A DNA stretch of 64,000 nt, from NCBI GenBank assembly GCA_022836615.1, contig MU405247.1, positions 186,001-250,000 of the forward strand, in the 5' to 3' direction. Position 1 is the stretch's first letter, and every line of letters begins with the position of its first letter. The translations under genes were made by a program, and so were the position numbers. This DNA comes from Annulohypoxylon bovei var. microspora. Lineage: Eukaryota; Ascomycota; Sordariomycetes; Xylariales; Hypoxylaceae. The notes under the pieces are model-generated. The model was not told the origin of the DNA and did not search any database. It saw only the letters and a program-made list of their open reading frames with translations. This document shows, in pieces, positions 10,383-21,292 of this stretch.

Positions 10383-12027
10383 TCATAACTTAGCATTGGG
10401 CATCTGCCGCATGGCCTGGCGGACGCCGAGGTCGGCGAGGACCTCCTCGGAGCCGCCGAGGATGGCGTCGAACTTGTAGGTGCGGTGGAACATCTCGACG
10501 ACGCGGCCCATGCCGGACTGGGTGAGGCCGCGGCCGCCGAAGATCTGCACGGCCTCGTCGGCGATCTCGTGCGCCGCGCGCGTGATGCTCATCTTCAGCA
10601 GCCCGATGGGCCCGCCCAGGTGCTGCGCCTGCTGCTTGTACGGCATGTTGCACATCTGGTACGTTATGGTCTCGAGCCACGACTGGTTGGCTTCGATCAA
10701 CGCGATCATCTTCGCGAGCTTTTGTCGGATCACGGGTTGCTCGATGAGACGCTTGTTGAAGACGAGCCGCTGGTGCGACCATTTCAGACATTCTTCGACG
10801 ATGGTTCGGCATTGGCGGATTGTGGCGCCTGGGTGTGGGTTAGTAGGAGGTAGGTAGGTAGATAAGTAGGTAGGTAGGTAGGTATGGAGGACTAGAGATT
10901 TGATATGTGGTATGTGGGATAGGTATGTACTTACAGGCCATGGTCCACCGCTCGTGGTTGAAGTTGCTGAGGATCACGTAGATGCCCTTGTTCTCCTCAC
11001 CGAGCAGGTTCTCGACGGGGACCTTGACGTTGTCGAAGGTGATGTACGCGGTGCCGGCAGCGGCGGAGTAAGAGGTCTTGATAGCCTTGGTCTCGACGCC
11101 CTCGCCGCGCTCGATGATCAGCACGCTCAGGCCCTTGTCGGTCTTGACGCCGGTGATGAAGTAGTCGCAGAAGACGCCGTTGGTGATCCACTTCTTGGTG
11201 CCGTTGACGACGTAGTGCTTGCCGTCCGCCGTCTTGGTGGCCGTCGTCCGCAGGCCCGCGACGTCGGAGCCCGCGAAGGCTTCGGTGATGGCCAGGCACA
11301 TGTACTTCTTGCCGCTGAACACCTCGTCCATGATGGCCTGCTTCCGCTTCTGGTCCTTCATGTAGTTCATCACGCACGGCAGGCCGATGACCATGCCGGC
11401 CAGCTGCCCGTCCTGGAAGCCGCGCGCGTTGGCGCGCACGCCCTCCTGCGCCATGATCAGGTCGTGGAAGTAGTCGAACTCCTCGCCCCTGACGGCGCCG
11501 TCCAGTAGCTCAACGCCGTGTAAATGCTTGCCGGGGCCCAGCCGCATGTGCAGCATGCCGACCTTGGACATGCGCTCGACGAGCTCCTGGCTGATCCTCT
11601 GGCCGTCGAGCTCGCGCGCCTGGGCCTCGGGCGTGATGTAGGTGTCGGTGAAGACGCGCATGGCGCGCTGCAGGCGGCGGTGGCTGTCGCCGTAGTACGG
11701 GCTCTTGTAGGCGGGCGCCAGCCACAGCGGCTCGGCGTACGGCACGAGGCTCAGGTCGCCGGGCTTCGGCGTCACGACCTGCGGCTGCTGGCCCTCGAGC
11801 GTGCCGACGCACAGGTCCGCCTCGTACTTGCTGAGGACCTCGTGCCGGTGCAGGTTGTAGAAGGCGACGGTGGCGTCCTGGCCGCCGACCTGCCGCAGCA
11901 CGGACTCGCCGCCCGGGTGCGCGTCGACGAAGTCCGTCACATCGTACACCTTGCTGTCGATCACGAACCACAGCGAGTCTTCGGTGTTGTGCTTGGCGAC
12001 CTCGGCGAGGGTGTACGTCTGAGACAT
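10383..12027 (-). CDS. Cytochrome b5-acyl-CoA dehydrogenase fusion, peroxisomal (PTS1 AKL)
   Basis: Two exons on the minus strand (12027-10935 and 10828-10383) encode 512 aa. Residues 1 to about 75 are a cytochrome b5 heme-binding domain with HPGG (His37) and a second His in NLHRH (60 or 62). The rest is an acyl-CoA dehydrogenase: ITEAFAGSDVAGLRTTAT (FAD/substrate loop), WITNG, FNHERW, FGGRGL and a late GGSEEV. MCAD has Glu in a YEGT context, whereas here the segment reads ILGGSEEV. The catalytic base may therefore be the Glu of NHERW, as in LCAD and isovaleryl-CoA dehydrogenases (inference). The C-terminus AKL is a type-1 peroxisomal signal, so a role in peroxisomal fatty-acyl oxidation is likely. 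Codon third positions are strongly G/C-biased. The gene diverges from the aldehyde dehydrogenase. Confidence 0.92.
10842..10884. repeat. (TAGG)n microsatellite inside the acyl-CoA dehydrogenase intron
   Basis: Near-perfect TAGG tandem units lie in the single intron (10829-10934). On the coding strand they read as a CCTA tract directly upstream of a TACTAAC branch point, so they form part of the polypyrimidine-like 3' half of the intron. The same tetranucleotide recurs throughout the window. Confidence 0.85.
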
Positions 12028-12777
12028 TGTGGAAGTCGGAGCTTTCGGGATGGTCGGTGATACGAGGTAGGTATGAGGTAAGGGAGCGAGGGTCTAGGTA
12101 ATCGGAAGAATCGGAGTACGTAGGTATAGGTAGATAGTTTATTCGAGACAGACGATACAATTGACACTATTCCTACAGAACACACGAAGCTCGAACTGTT
12201 TTCTAAGCTCCAAGACAAAGAAGGAATATCTACATTGTAAAAGGGAGACCGGATCCTATGGCCTTTTTGACGTCAGCTGGGAATGCGCAGTGGATCTTTG
12301 GGGACCATGCCTCGGCTTACCTGGGCTGTTGATAGTAATCGAGTTTTGGCGGCTTCTGATTGGCTAATTCGGCTGTTGCTTTGCCTGTTACGGCGGCGCT
12401 ACTTTAGGGAGTCTGGGGTACCCGTTCAGGGGAACCTCGGGGTAACCGTAGGTTGTAGTAATACCGGGGATTTTACTGCTCGAGACTTCACATGCCATCA
12501 GCCCTAGCGTTCATTTGAGAACAACCCCGGCTTTAGATTTTTGTTTAGGTAATTCGAATTTTAATCGTTGTTATGGGTTTGTTGTATGAAGTCGAGGTGC
12601 GATTTTGAGCCTCATTATTTGCCATCTACTTATTTCCATAGTATTAACGAGAATAATAGGTGGTGAATGTGAAAGTTGCCATTGGATTGGCTTTTAATAT
12701 TAAGGCGACCCGCGGTTGAAGTCCGTATTGCTTTTCCCCCTCCTCCTTCTCTTTACTTTTCTTTTACTTTCACCCTA

Positions 12778-13037
12778 CGAAGGTTGTGGACAAAGGTTTC
12801 GCACATCAGCCACAGGCCTTACCCAGTGCGTAATCAAATAAAAAAGATGTAAACACTGTATTAGCCTTAGGTTAGGACTATGATCTAATAGTGATCTGTC
12901 TATCATATTTTAGTGGATAGTTGTTATGATTTAGGCAGTTCAGCCATTAAAGAAAGATGGGTCATACGGTGTGTATGTATTTTAATTTATACGAGTTGGC
13001 CTTTACTGATATGCGAAACTTTTGTCCACAACCTTTG
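12778..13037. mobile_element. 260-bp MITE with 32-bp terminal inverted repeats and TA target duplication
   Basis: The two ends match as inverted repeats over 32 bp, with differences only at positions 2, 18 and 27 of the repeat. They share the core AAGGTTGTGGACAAA. A TA dinucleotide flanks each end (12776-12777 and 13038-13039), the target duplication typical of Tc1/mariner-superfamily insertions. The interior is AT-rich and non-coding. All three mismatches are transitions (G to A or C to T when read in one orientation), consistent with mild RIP or age. I cannot assign a named family. Confidence 0.75.
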
Positions 13038-13372
13038 TATTAACTATTTTTTCCCCCTATGTTTGCTTAACTTGAAGATCCAAAGTCCGAACTAAATAAT
13101 TTCGCGAGTCGAATGGCGCGAGTGCCACTTTAAAACAGGCCATCTATGCGGGGATAAAATGACAATTGGCTGCTAAATCCGTAGCAAGGCGAAAGTGTGG
13201 CATTCACAGAGGCGACCGAGGAAGCGCGAGCTGCCTTTGGTCGATCCAACCCCTCTATCAAAACATCTAAGTCATGGTAATGGTGCGGAGTTTACAACTG
13301 AGAATTCTACGCTCGCGGTGCGAGGAAGTGCATACGATGTATATATCGCCAGATCGAAAAGACTGGAAGAAA

Positions 13373-13380
13373 TATAAATA
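13373..13380 (+). promoter_or_regulatory. TATA box of the aldehyde dehydrogenase
   Basis: TATAAATA lies 93 bp upstream of the ATG at 13473. It is followed by a candidate 5' UTR intron at 13415-13466 (GTAGGA donor, TTGCAG acceptor, 52 nt). The acceptor lies six bases before the start codon. Confidence 0.5.
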
Positions 13381-13472
13381 GCCTCTCTGAGAGATTTCAG
13401 CGTATCAAAGAAAGGTAGGAACAAAACAGTATTTTGTGACAATTTTAAGTATATTACCTATTGCAGACGATC

Positions 13473-15160
13473 ATGGCAACCCTAAACCTTCCAGAGCTTT
13501 CCACGTATCGCTACTCTTGTAACGATGCAAGCAAGCGCTGGGCAGTCGAGAACCCAGCTACAGGCAAAGTACTTACCACAATTCAAGCCGGAGACTCAGG
13601 TACAGTCGATGCAGCCGTACACGCCTCGCAGGTAGCTTTCACAGAGCGCTGGCGGCCCCTGACCCACGCCGAGCGCGCATCATACCTCCTTCGCTGCGCG
13701 GATGAACTCGAAAAACACGTCGACGAGATCGCAACGCTGCCGTGTCTAGAAAATGGGAAGCCTTTCCAAGACGCTAAGGTGTTCGACTGCAACTTCCTAG
13801 TGAGTATCTTTCGGTTCTTCGGAAGCTTGGTGGACAAGCTACCGTCGCAGTTCTACGATAGAGGGAGCTTGTACTCGACCGTGACGCACGAACCGTTCGG
13901 CGTATGCGTCGGCATCCTGCCCTTCAACTGGCCGCCCATCCACACGGGTGGCAAGCTAGCGCCCGCGCTCGCGGCGGGCAACACGTTTATCCTGAAGCCC
14001 GGGGAGCAGGCGCCGCTGACGGTGATACGGATCGTGGAGATCCTCGAGGGCGTCTTGCCGAAGGACGTTGTCCAGGTCGTGCCGGGGCTAGGTCCGGAAG
14101 TGCCGCAGGCATTAGTCACGCACCCGCTCGTGAAGAAGGTTAGTTTCACGGGGTCAACGGCTGCCGGGGCAGTAGTAGCGAGGACTGCAAGCGATACTAT
14201 CACGCCCGTTGTGCTTGAGCTCGGTGGAAAGAATGCGCTAGTTGTTTTTAACGACGCGGATTTTGACGCCGCCGTGCGTACGGCTCTTGAAGGTGCCTTC
14301 TGTACGTGATATCGAGAACTAACCCTCATCCCCCTTTTAGGCTCATTTTCTACTCGGCCCCATTTAGGAGTTGCTACCCCTATATATGTTAAGAATATAT
14401 TTACTAATTTTCGTCGTCGAAGTCAACAAGGGCGAGGCGTGCACCGCCACATCACGCATTCTCGTTCAAGAAGAGATCTACGAGAGATTTGTCGAGAAGC
14501 TGGCTGCGGGTGTGAAGCAGATCAAGATGGGGAATGGTCTTAATCCCAAGACTCACGTCGGGCCACAGGTATCCAAAGCAGCACAGGAACGTCTCCTGAA
14601 ATACATATCTCTCGGACAGAAAGAAGGTGCTAGAATTGCTGCACAGGCTCAGCTACCTTCGGACCCGGAATGCAAAGACGGGTTCTTCGTTCCTGCAACT
14701 CTCTTTGCCGATGTGGGCGAGGATATGCATATTGCAAAAGAAGAGATGTTTGGCTCCATCGGTAGGTCATCCTTGGATTTCTAAAACGCGCCTGCATACT
14801 GATTATCTCCTAGTGACCATTACACCATTTGGTAGCTTTGAAGATGCGGTTCGCATCGCGAATTCGGTAGACTACGGCCTGACGGCTGTGGTCTTTACCA
14901 AGGACCAATTAAAGGCGAACCGGTTTGTCCGGTCGGTCGAAGCTGGAATGGTCTGGATAAATAACTACAATAGAAATGTAGTAGGAACACCATTTGGTGG
15001 AGTGAAGCACTCTGGCTACGGCCGAGAACACTGCATCGAAACTCTATTCGAGTGGACTCAACCGAAAACTGTTCATGCGCCGTCTGGTCTAAAGGATATC
15101 AGGGAGTGGCGTGGTGTGGCGGACATTTTTGGTGTTCAAGGGAGCGAAGTTGTGCAATAA
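13473..15160 (+). CDS. NAD(P)-dependent aldehyde dehydrogenase
   Basis: Three exons (13473-14301, 14423-14761, 14814-15160) encode 504 aa, the usual ALDH length. The first junction rebuilds GAFFNKGEACTATSR. The catalytic cysteine is C283, the general base is the Glu of VLELGGKN, and the oxyanion-hole Asn lies in PFNWPP. The nucleotide-binding FTGSTAAG and the late PFGGVKHSGYGRE are also present. It oxidises an aldehyde to the acid using NAD(P)+; the substrate cannot be read from sequence. An amine oxidase lies 1.2 kb downstream on the same strand. Polyamine or amine oxidation releases aldehydes, so a functional pair is plausible but unproven. No signal peptide or PTS1 is visible. The ATG at 13473 is the first in frame after the probable 5' UTR intron. 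Confidence 0.93.
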
Positions 15161-16401
15161 AACCTGAAGGATGGTTGCGTCGAAACAGGTCTTCGCTTAT
15201 TGGTGAGCACAATGCGCGATGGATTTAGGATTCAAGGCATGAAGGTAACCTGGAAATACATTAATTCCGACTTCGCTTTTATAGGTAGGTCAGATCATAT
15301 CAAGTTAGGAAAGAACCAGCATATTGATCTACCTATCGCAAACTTTGAGGGATATAAGATTCAACCATCTACCCAAATTCAGGTCGTACAGAATACTGTT
15401 CCCCACATTTTAATGAAGACCTGTTAAAATCGCAACATCATATCTCGTAAGCTTTCCTCTTTCCTCTTTACTACATCTAACTTACACTCCACCATACCGG
15501 CTGGATGATAGTCGCTGGAACTCGAGCTCGAACTTTGCTTCAAGCATTGCCGCGGTATGTCATTTTTATACCTTTTATTAATATCATATCATATCCGTAT
15601 CCTATCTCAAAGCTGCACCTTTCTCCACTCTTTCGTTTAACAGTTCCCATCTTCCGACAATCCCGACCCAATGTCATCGATTGCTAAGTGGTTAGAGCCT
15701 GAATGGCTCAGAGACGAAGCTATATATCCAATCAGATACGATCGCCTGCCGGCGTGGCACTCTTAGCATTATGCTATAGATAGCGTCTGCCAATAGATAA
15801 TATGATGGCTTAGCTAGCTTTGTTGAAAACTACCCCCTATACAGTTGTCAACGCATCTGGCGCTTGCCTGGCCCCTGAGGATCTGCCTGAGGCTACTGCA
15901 TCTAGGTACCACATCTGTTGCATCTACCAACCTAGAAATGAGTGGTAGAGCCCTGGAGTTTATCCTACCGTGCCAAGCGGGTCTAGGTCTAGCCTTGTGC
16001 TACTTATCTTACCTTATGCGGACAAAGATATCAAAAGATTGGGCAAGTGCCGAGTCATGCGAAGCGCGCCTCTTGTTCATCACCCTACACACTACACTTA
16101 GTGGCAACTTCAGCTCTGACTAGTCGGTCTATCCCGCTTTCCTTACCATCATCTATCTGGCACACCTGACTTGGCCACCTGTACGGTGGGCATTCTATGC
16201 TTAATTACACGTACGGAGTCTTGTATAATTGTATCCACCTCTCCAACACACCACGCTCTTAACCTCTGGTTTTCTGTTGGCTTCCCCACTAATCACACAA
16301 CAAACTTTCCAAACTCTACATATAACTATCTCTATCTCACCCTTCAAAGTATTATAGTAAACGTCAGACCAAAAAAAAAGATTTTATTATTTCAGGCAAG
16401 T
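15161..16401. other. Intergenic region, no gene recognised
   Basis: About 1.2 kb separates the aldehyde dehydrogenase from the amine oxidase. It contains several short chance ORFs without family features, and pyrimidine-rich DNA in the last 200 bp, likely the amine-oxidase promoter. A GGTTAGAGCCTGAATGGCTC string near 15690 looks faintly tRNA-like but has no B box. Confidence 0.5.
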
Positions 16402-18520
16402 ATGGATGCTTACTCTATCTCATTCACCAGTGCCTCGCAACGAAATTTCTCGCGTATTTGGAAAGACCTTAAGTCCTGCCGCCAGTATAGTATCATGGAA
16501 ATGGCGGTCGAGGACGTATCGGAGAACCCGAGCTTGGAGCAAAGGATAGGAGAGGTATAATTTTACCTTGACGAAGCTCTCGGGTTTATCATGTGAGCGA
16601 GGCACCCATCGGTGATCAATCGTGAAGTAAATCGGCTAGATGCGGCCCAGTCTCCTCATTGTGCTACTACTCAGCTGAGTGAACCCCAGTACATGGCACT
16701 AGGCTCACACATCTCATAGCGCCGAGCACGAAGTTCCGGTCGCAAACCTCATGTCGGGGTCATTGGTGCTGGGTTTGCTGGTCTACGTTGCACGGATATT
16801 CTCCTTCAGCATGGATTTGAAGTCACCCTCATCGAAGGACGAAATCGACTCGGCGGACGAGTACATCAGTCCAAGTTACCCTCAGGACATAAAGTTGAGG
16901 TCAGTATCGGACGTTTCTTAACTATTAGCTTTTTTTTTTTTTTTGAAAGGGGATAAGTACTAACGTATATATGAGATTAGTACGTAACTATATAAACCCC
17001 AGTTTGATCTTAAAATGTCTTATGATATCAGACTCTCGAGACATAACTTATCACTCTCAAAACTATCTAGAAGAAGCAACAATTAACTCCTGATCGTGTG
17101 TTAGTGCTGGTCCGAACTGGATTCACGGTACCAACGAAAACCCTATTTTGGATCTTGCCAATGAGACCAAAACTGCAACAGGACAATGGGAGGAGAGAAG
17201 TTCCGTCTTCGACGAGGCAGGCAACCAGGTTCCTGCCTCCGACGCTATAGTCTACTCTGGTATCATGTGGGACGTTGTGGGGGCTGCATTTGCGTACAGT
17301 AATAAGTACTCTGCGACGATCAGCCCCGATGAGAGTCTTTGGGACTTCTTCCAGAAAGAGGTCCCCAAGCGGATACCGGATAGCGAAGAAGACTTCGAGA
17401 GAAAGAGGAATATTGTCTATCAGCTTGCCGACCAGTGGGGAGCGTTTGTGGGCAGCCATATTTTCACGCAAAGCTTGAAGTTCTTTTGGCTAGAAGAGTG
17501 TATAGATGGGGGTAAGTTTAGTAATCGCTGGTTCTGCTTTGATCCAAAAATGCTGACAATTCACAGAGAACCTGTTTGTTGCAGATACCTATGAGAAGAT
17601 TCTTCAGCTCGTCGCAAAGCCGGCTATTGAAGGCGCTAAAATCAAATATGAGGCAGTTGTCAAGAGGATACAGAGCACTAATGATGAAGGCGATGTGCTT
17701 AAAATCTATACCAAGGGCGGAGAGAGTCTGGAATTTGACGAAGTTGTTCTCACTGCGCCGCTTGGTTGGCTAAAACAACATGCCGATGCTTTTGAGCCAG
17801 CATTGCCATCGAGACTCACCAAGGCTATCAAGAGCATCGGCTACGGATGTCTTGAGAAGGTAATATTCCATTAAGAATAAAATATACCCAAGTTGGTTCG
17901 TTCTAACTCTTGCGCAGGCTTACATTAGCTTCCCGAAGGCATTCTGGACCCTAGATCGCTCTGAAGAAAATAGAGTCGAGGGTTTCTGCCAAATGCTCGC
18001 GCCACATTATGCAACCGACAGGAATCCACATAAATGGAATCAGGAATTTGTCGAACTGGCATCCCTAAAATCCACCGCTCATCCAACGCTGCTTTATTAC
18101 TTCTACGGCGACCAGTCAAAATTCATCACGGGCGAGCTGGCGAAACTGCCTTCGAAGGAAAAACAAGACGAGTTCCTATACAGCTGGTTTAAGCCGTATT
18201 ATTCACGTCTCCCTAATTATGACGAGAACTCTCCCGACTGCCAGCCTTCCGGCTGCTACGCAACTGAGTGGCTCAATGACGAACTCGCTGGCAACGGCAG
18301 TTATAGCAACTTCCAAGTGGGTCTCGAAGAGGGCGACACGGATATCGAAGTCATGAGGGAGGGGCTACCGAATAGGGGTCTCTGGTTAGCGGGTGAGCAC
18401 ACGGCGCCTTTCGTTGCTCTAGGGACAGCTACAGGCGCTTACTGGAGTGGCGAGTCGGTAGGAAAGAGGATCGCGCAGGCGTACTCGAGAGGAGAAGGCG
18501 GCGTTATGGTCTTGAGTTAA
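16402..18520 (+). CDS. FAD-dependent polyamine/monoamine oxidase, interrupted by a twin intron
   Basis: Five exons (16402-16554, 16720-16898, 17105-17511, 17567-17859, 17918-18520) encode 544 aa once the nested intron at 16899-17104 is removed in two steps. Hallmarks: dinucleotide-binding VGVIGAGFAGLRC (GxGxxG at 67-72), the EGRNRLGGRV FAD motif, VDAGPNWIHGT (flavin-contacting in polyamine oxidases), LTAPLGWLK and the C-terminal GLWLAGEHTAP with TGAYWSG. Family knowledge: such enzymes oxidise spermidine/spermine or other amines, giving H2O2 and an aldehyde. There is no PTS1 or signal peptide, so it is probably cytosolic. The start at 16402 is the only in-frame ATG upstream of the FAD motif region that suits the first exon; 16495 and 16501 are alternatives. 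Apart from the exon 2/3 junction all introns are simple. Confidence 0.88.
16899..17104 (+). other. [D1,2] spliceosomal twin intron (stwintron) in the amine oxidase gene
   Basis: Exon 2 ends in GTTGA. The next G (16899) is the first base of the outer intron. An internal intron of 81 nt (16900-16980) follows, with GTCAGT donor, TACTAAC branch point and GATTAG acceptor. Its removal joins G to TACGTAACT and creates a canonical GTACGT donor. The outer intron (125 nt after joining) ends at GTGTTAG, 17104. The exons then read V-D-A-G-P-N-W-I-H-G-T, exactly the family consensus. Taking 16900-17104 as one GT-AG intron instead leaves one extra base and destroys the frame. Confidence 0.82.
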
Positions 18521-21292
18521 ACATAGGAGGGTCTATTCACTACCTGAGGCAGTAAGACGGGTTTTACAGGGTTATCACTCGTGGAATACAGTGATACATG
18601 CTTTAGAAGGATTGGTACGAGGTCAATAGGTTTAGCTCTTTAAAATACGCAGATGAGCAGTCAATCTAGACATCTCTAGAGGTAGAGCTATATCGTATGG
18701 AAGTCATCAATAGCGGCACGGGGAATTCTCCACCGCTCAAATGAATCCTGTGCGCTGTTTTATGCATCGGTGACTCCTAAGGTACCTAGTGATTGATATT
18801 TTGGAGATTTCGTAAAATAGAAATTATTGATATCGTACTGAGGAATATTGTGTCCCTCACTTGCCAAATAACCCTGATGTTCGGAAAACTTGCTGAGCTT
18901 ATGTTGCTATGTAGTGGCCGGCGAGGGTTAGGCTAGATTTAGCACTATATACATACCTAGGTATCTAGTATGTAGGTGCTTAAATATACCACGAATAGCC
19001 TTCGTGGTGACTTACGACGTTCCTGTTCAATTCAGAGGGTTTCCGGAGAAGCATTGGTAGTGTAAAGCGTCGTATACACTTGAAACCGGCCACTATTAGT
19101 TCGCACATGAAGATCGTGGCGAGAGCAGCAGTGCTGGTTTGGGCTTGTCATCTGACATAACTTTATTAAGAAGTTATTAGGATACTCAGGTAGCGAATAG
19201 GAGAGATCAAGCAGTTATAATATTCCCATATTACGTCTCCTGTCGTGGTTTCAGCTCACGCTTTAGGCCAGGTTCTCCCTTCTTTTAACGTACCTAGCCA
19301 GTGGCGTTCTACCTCTATATATTGCATTGCCTGTTTATACATTTTCCCTTGGCCCATCCTATAGACCCTTAATATTGCAATGCAGCTAGTAAATCCCGAT
19401 CGCCTCTTTGGACTCGGCCAGGCCCTCTCATATTCTATTTCGGGGCACGAACAAGGTACGGAAGCGACTTTGCAGTGATGAGGCCGGTATATAGCTTCCT
19501 CGTACTCTGCATGGAAGTAGCAGGTATTGTAAACTCCGGTTGGAATAAGACGGCGGCTCAATTTCTTGGGCAATCTAATTAACTTGCACGACAAGTCATT
19601 TGGCTTGAAGTGGAATTCTAGAATTCATTAAAAAGCAATAGTAGAACCGCCACAACGCTACAAAAGGTTGAAGCAGGCAATGAGAAAACAAGCGCCGTTG
19701 TCGATCCCATAGGGCAGGCTCTAAATTGCATATGCGCCCACTGGCGTCTAATAGTGGTCACTATCTAGGATCGTCGGCTTTGTGTTGAGATGCGCAGATT
19801 CTAACCGGCCCACAAACTTGAATATCTTTGATACGCGCATGAGATTCTCTAGACGACAAATGAGCTCAAACTACCTCGAACCGCGTCATATTCCGGGGGG
19901 AGATTGTGGGGGCTATCTAGGAACGAGATTAGCCATCCGAATGACAGTCATGCCTAGGTAGGCAGACAGTAGCTGACTGGACGTAGGAGCCTCGTCTATT
20001 CTTGACCATGAGGCTTTACTGACGACAAAGCCTCGTACGCGGTAGCATGTGTCACGAAGGCCGACGCCAAGTGGTCTCCCATCGGGCACAACCTACCTGG
20101 GTATCCAAGTGGCAAGCCCGGAGATTTGATGTGGCATATGCTCGGCGAGGGTTTTGCTAGGTTTCTGGATATGGGAATCTCTTCGGAGTCGCGTTCCGGA
20201 CCAACTTACGAGCTCATAAAGGTCCTTTCACGCGGCGATGTACCACCACTCTTCCATTTCTAATTCCGCCAACTCGGCCAAGACTATCGTCTATTGGGTG
20301 CCGATGTGACGTCTGTTGCCCGGAGTTGGAGCAGAGTTTGGTTGTTTAGCCGATGCCTTTGATTCGCTGGGTGGGAGACCGTAACCTCCTTTGCGGCTAA
20401 ATGGACCCTATTCTGTTTCGCAGGGCAGACCTATGATATCGCTTTGTTTCATCTAAGAAGGGAGTTTAGCCAAACAGAGAGGCTTCCTTCTCTGTTGTTA
20501 GTAGAACGGTACCTTACTTGTCTTGGCTTAACTTCCTCCAGGTATCGCCCGTTGCATATTATATCCCATGGGGAAGTAATCTATCGTGCCGCAGATCGCT
20601 CCAGATGGAGAAGTCTTGGCACTCGCCGTTTGTACATGTTGCCGCAAACGAAGTTACTATAAGCCGTTAAGTTACTTGAGCTCGTCTTGGTATCCTGGTG
20701 AGTTCTTTTCTAATGCTGGTCGTTTACCAGCGCCGAGCATGACATAGTTCAACATACTGAGCCCCCACGACTCTAAAAGTCGCCTTGCAAGTGAGCAACT
20801 TGGCAGCAGTTGGATAGACAAGCCAGGGTCTAACCAGGACCGCATAAGTAAGAAATATAGCATAGATTGAGGTTTCCAGGTCTTGCTTTCTCCACACGAC
20901 CTCAATAGGACCGAGCGGGTGGTTATACAGATGGTAAATTAAGATCACCGTAAGGAAGATACATCAGAGAGGCGTCCAATTCGGCCATGTGGTAAACACG
21001 GTGGCCAACTAGACCCCGCAATATTTTCCCCGCGACGAAGGGGACTTACCGGCATGTGTCTATTCGGAGTGGATGTACCGAGATCTTTCGCGATTGACGG
21101 GCCTGGTTCCTGATTGCTACTCTATACACCTCGAGTAGAGGTGCACATGGGCCGCAGGGACTGGTGTTGACTACTTCCGCCACAATGAATGGTATAAGAA
21201 GCATGAGACCTCCGGTCCAAGGATTCTCTTAACCTACTTTTCACCGTACTCGCTCATTGCTATCTAAGGGTTGTATCCGGGTCGAATCGAAC
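18521..21292. other. 2.8-kb intergenic region, upstream part of the GH6 promoter
   Basis: No ORF here has domain features or plausible splice structure. The longest (minus strand, 112 codons near 19256-19594) looks like chance. The 900 bp nearest the cellulase holds several regulatory-type motifs. The rest is moderately AT-rich unique-looking DNA, possibly eroded sequence. Confidence 0.5.
20346..21198 (+). promoter_or_regulatory. Putative cellulase-type promoter: XlnR/Xyr1 and CreA/Cre1 motifs, TATA-like box
   Basis: GGCTAA (XlnR/Xyr1 consensus) occurs at 20395-20400 and, as TTAGCC, at 20346-20351 and 20466-20471. Two CreA-type sites (CCCCGC, reverse of GCGGGG) lie close together at 21014-21019 and 21028-21033. 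CreA often acts at paired sites. A TATAAG string sits at 21193-21198, 95 bp before the ATG. Established knowledge links these motifs to induction and glucose repression of cellulases. Occupancy here is inferred only. Confidence 0.4.

Larger units (their letters stand above)
12028..13472. promoter_or_regulatory. Divergent promoter region (acyl-CoA dehydrogenase / aldehyde dehydrogenase)
   Basis: These 1.4 kb separate two divergently transcribed oxidative enzymes and may co-regulate them (inference). A MITE occupies 12778-13037. Next to the aldehyde dehydrogenase there is a TATAAATA box at 13373-13380, 93 bp before its ATG. A GCGGGG string near 13148 matches the CreA/Cre1 consensus SYGGRG. No coding sequence is visible. 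Confidence 0.5.

Noticed and set aside
11524..12060. 178-codon and other long plus-strand frames over the acyl-CoA dehydrogenase
   Set aside because: Shadow frames caused by strong G/C bias at third codon positions of the real minus-strand gene.
15685..15725. Possible tRNA-like segment
   Set aside because: The GTGGTTAGAGCCTGAATGGC string has A-box flavour but no matching stems or B box downstream.
16900..17104. Single 205-nt intron, or an 8-nt or 14-nt microexon, at the amine-oxidase junction
   Set aside because: A single intron breaks the frame. The microexon options insert residues not expected before GPNWIHGT and use poorer acceptors. The twin-intron model gives the exact consensus with good signals.
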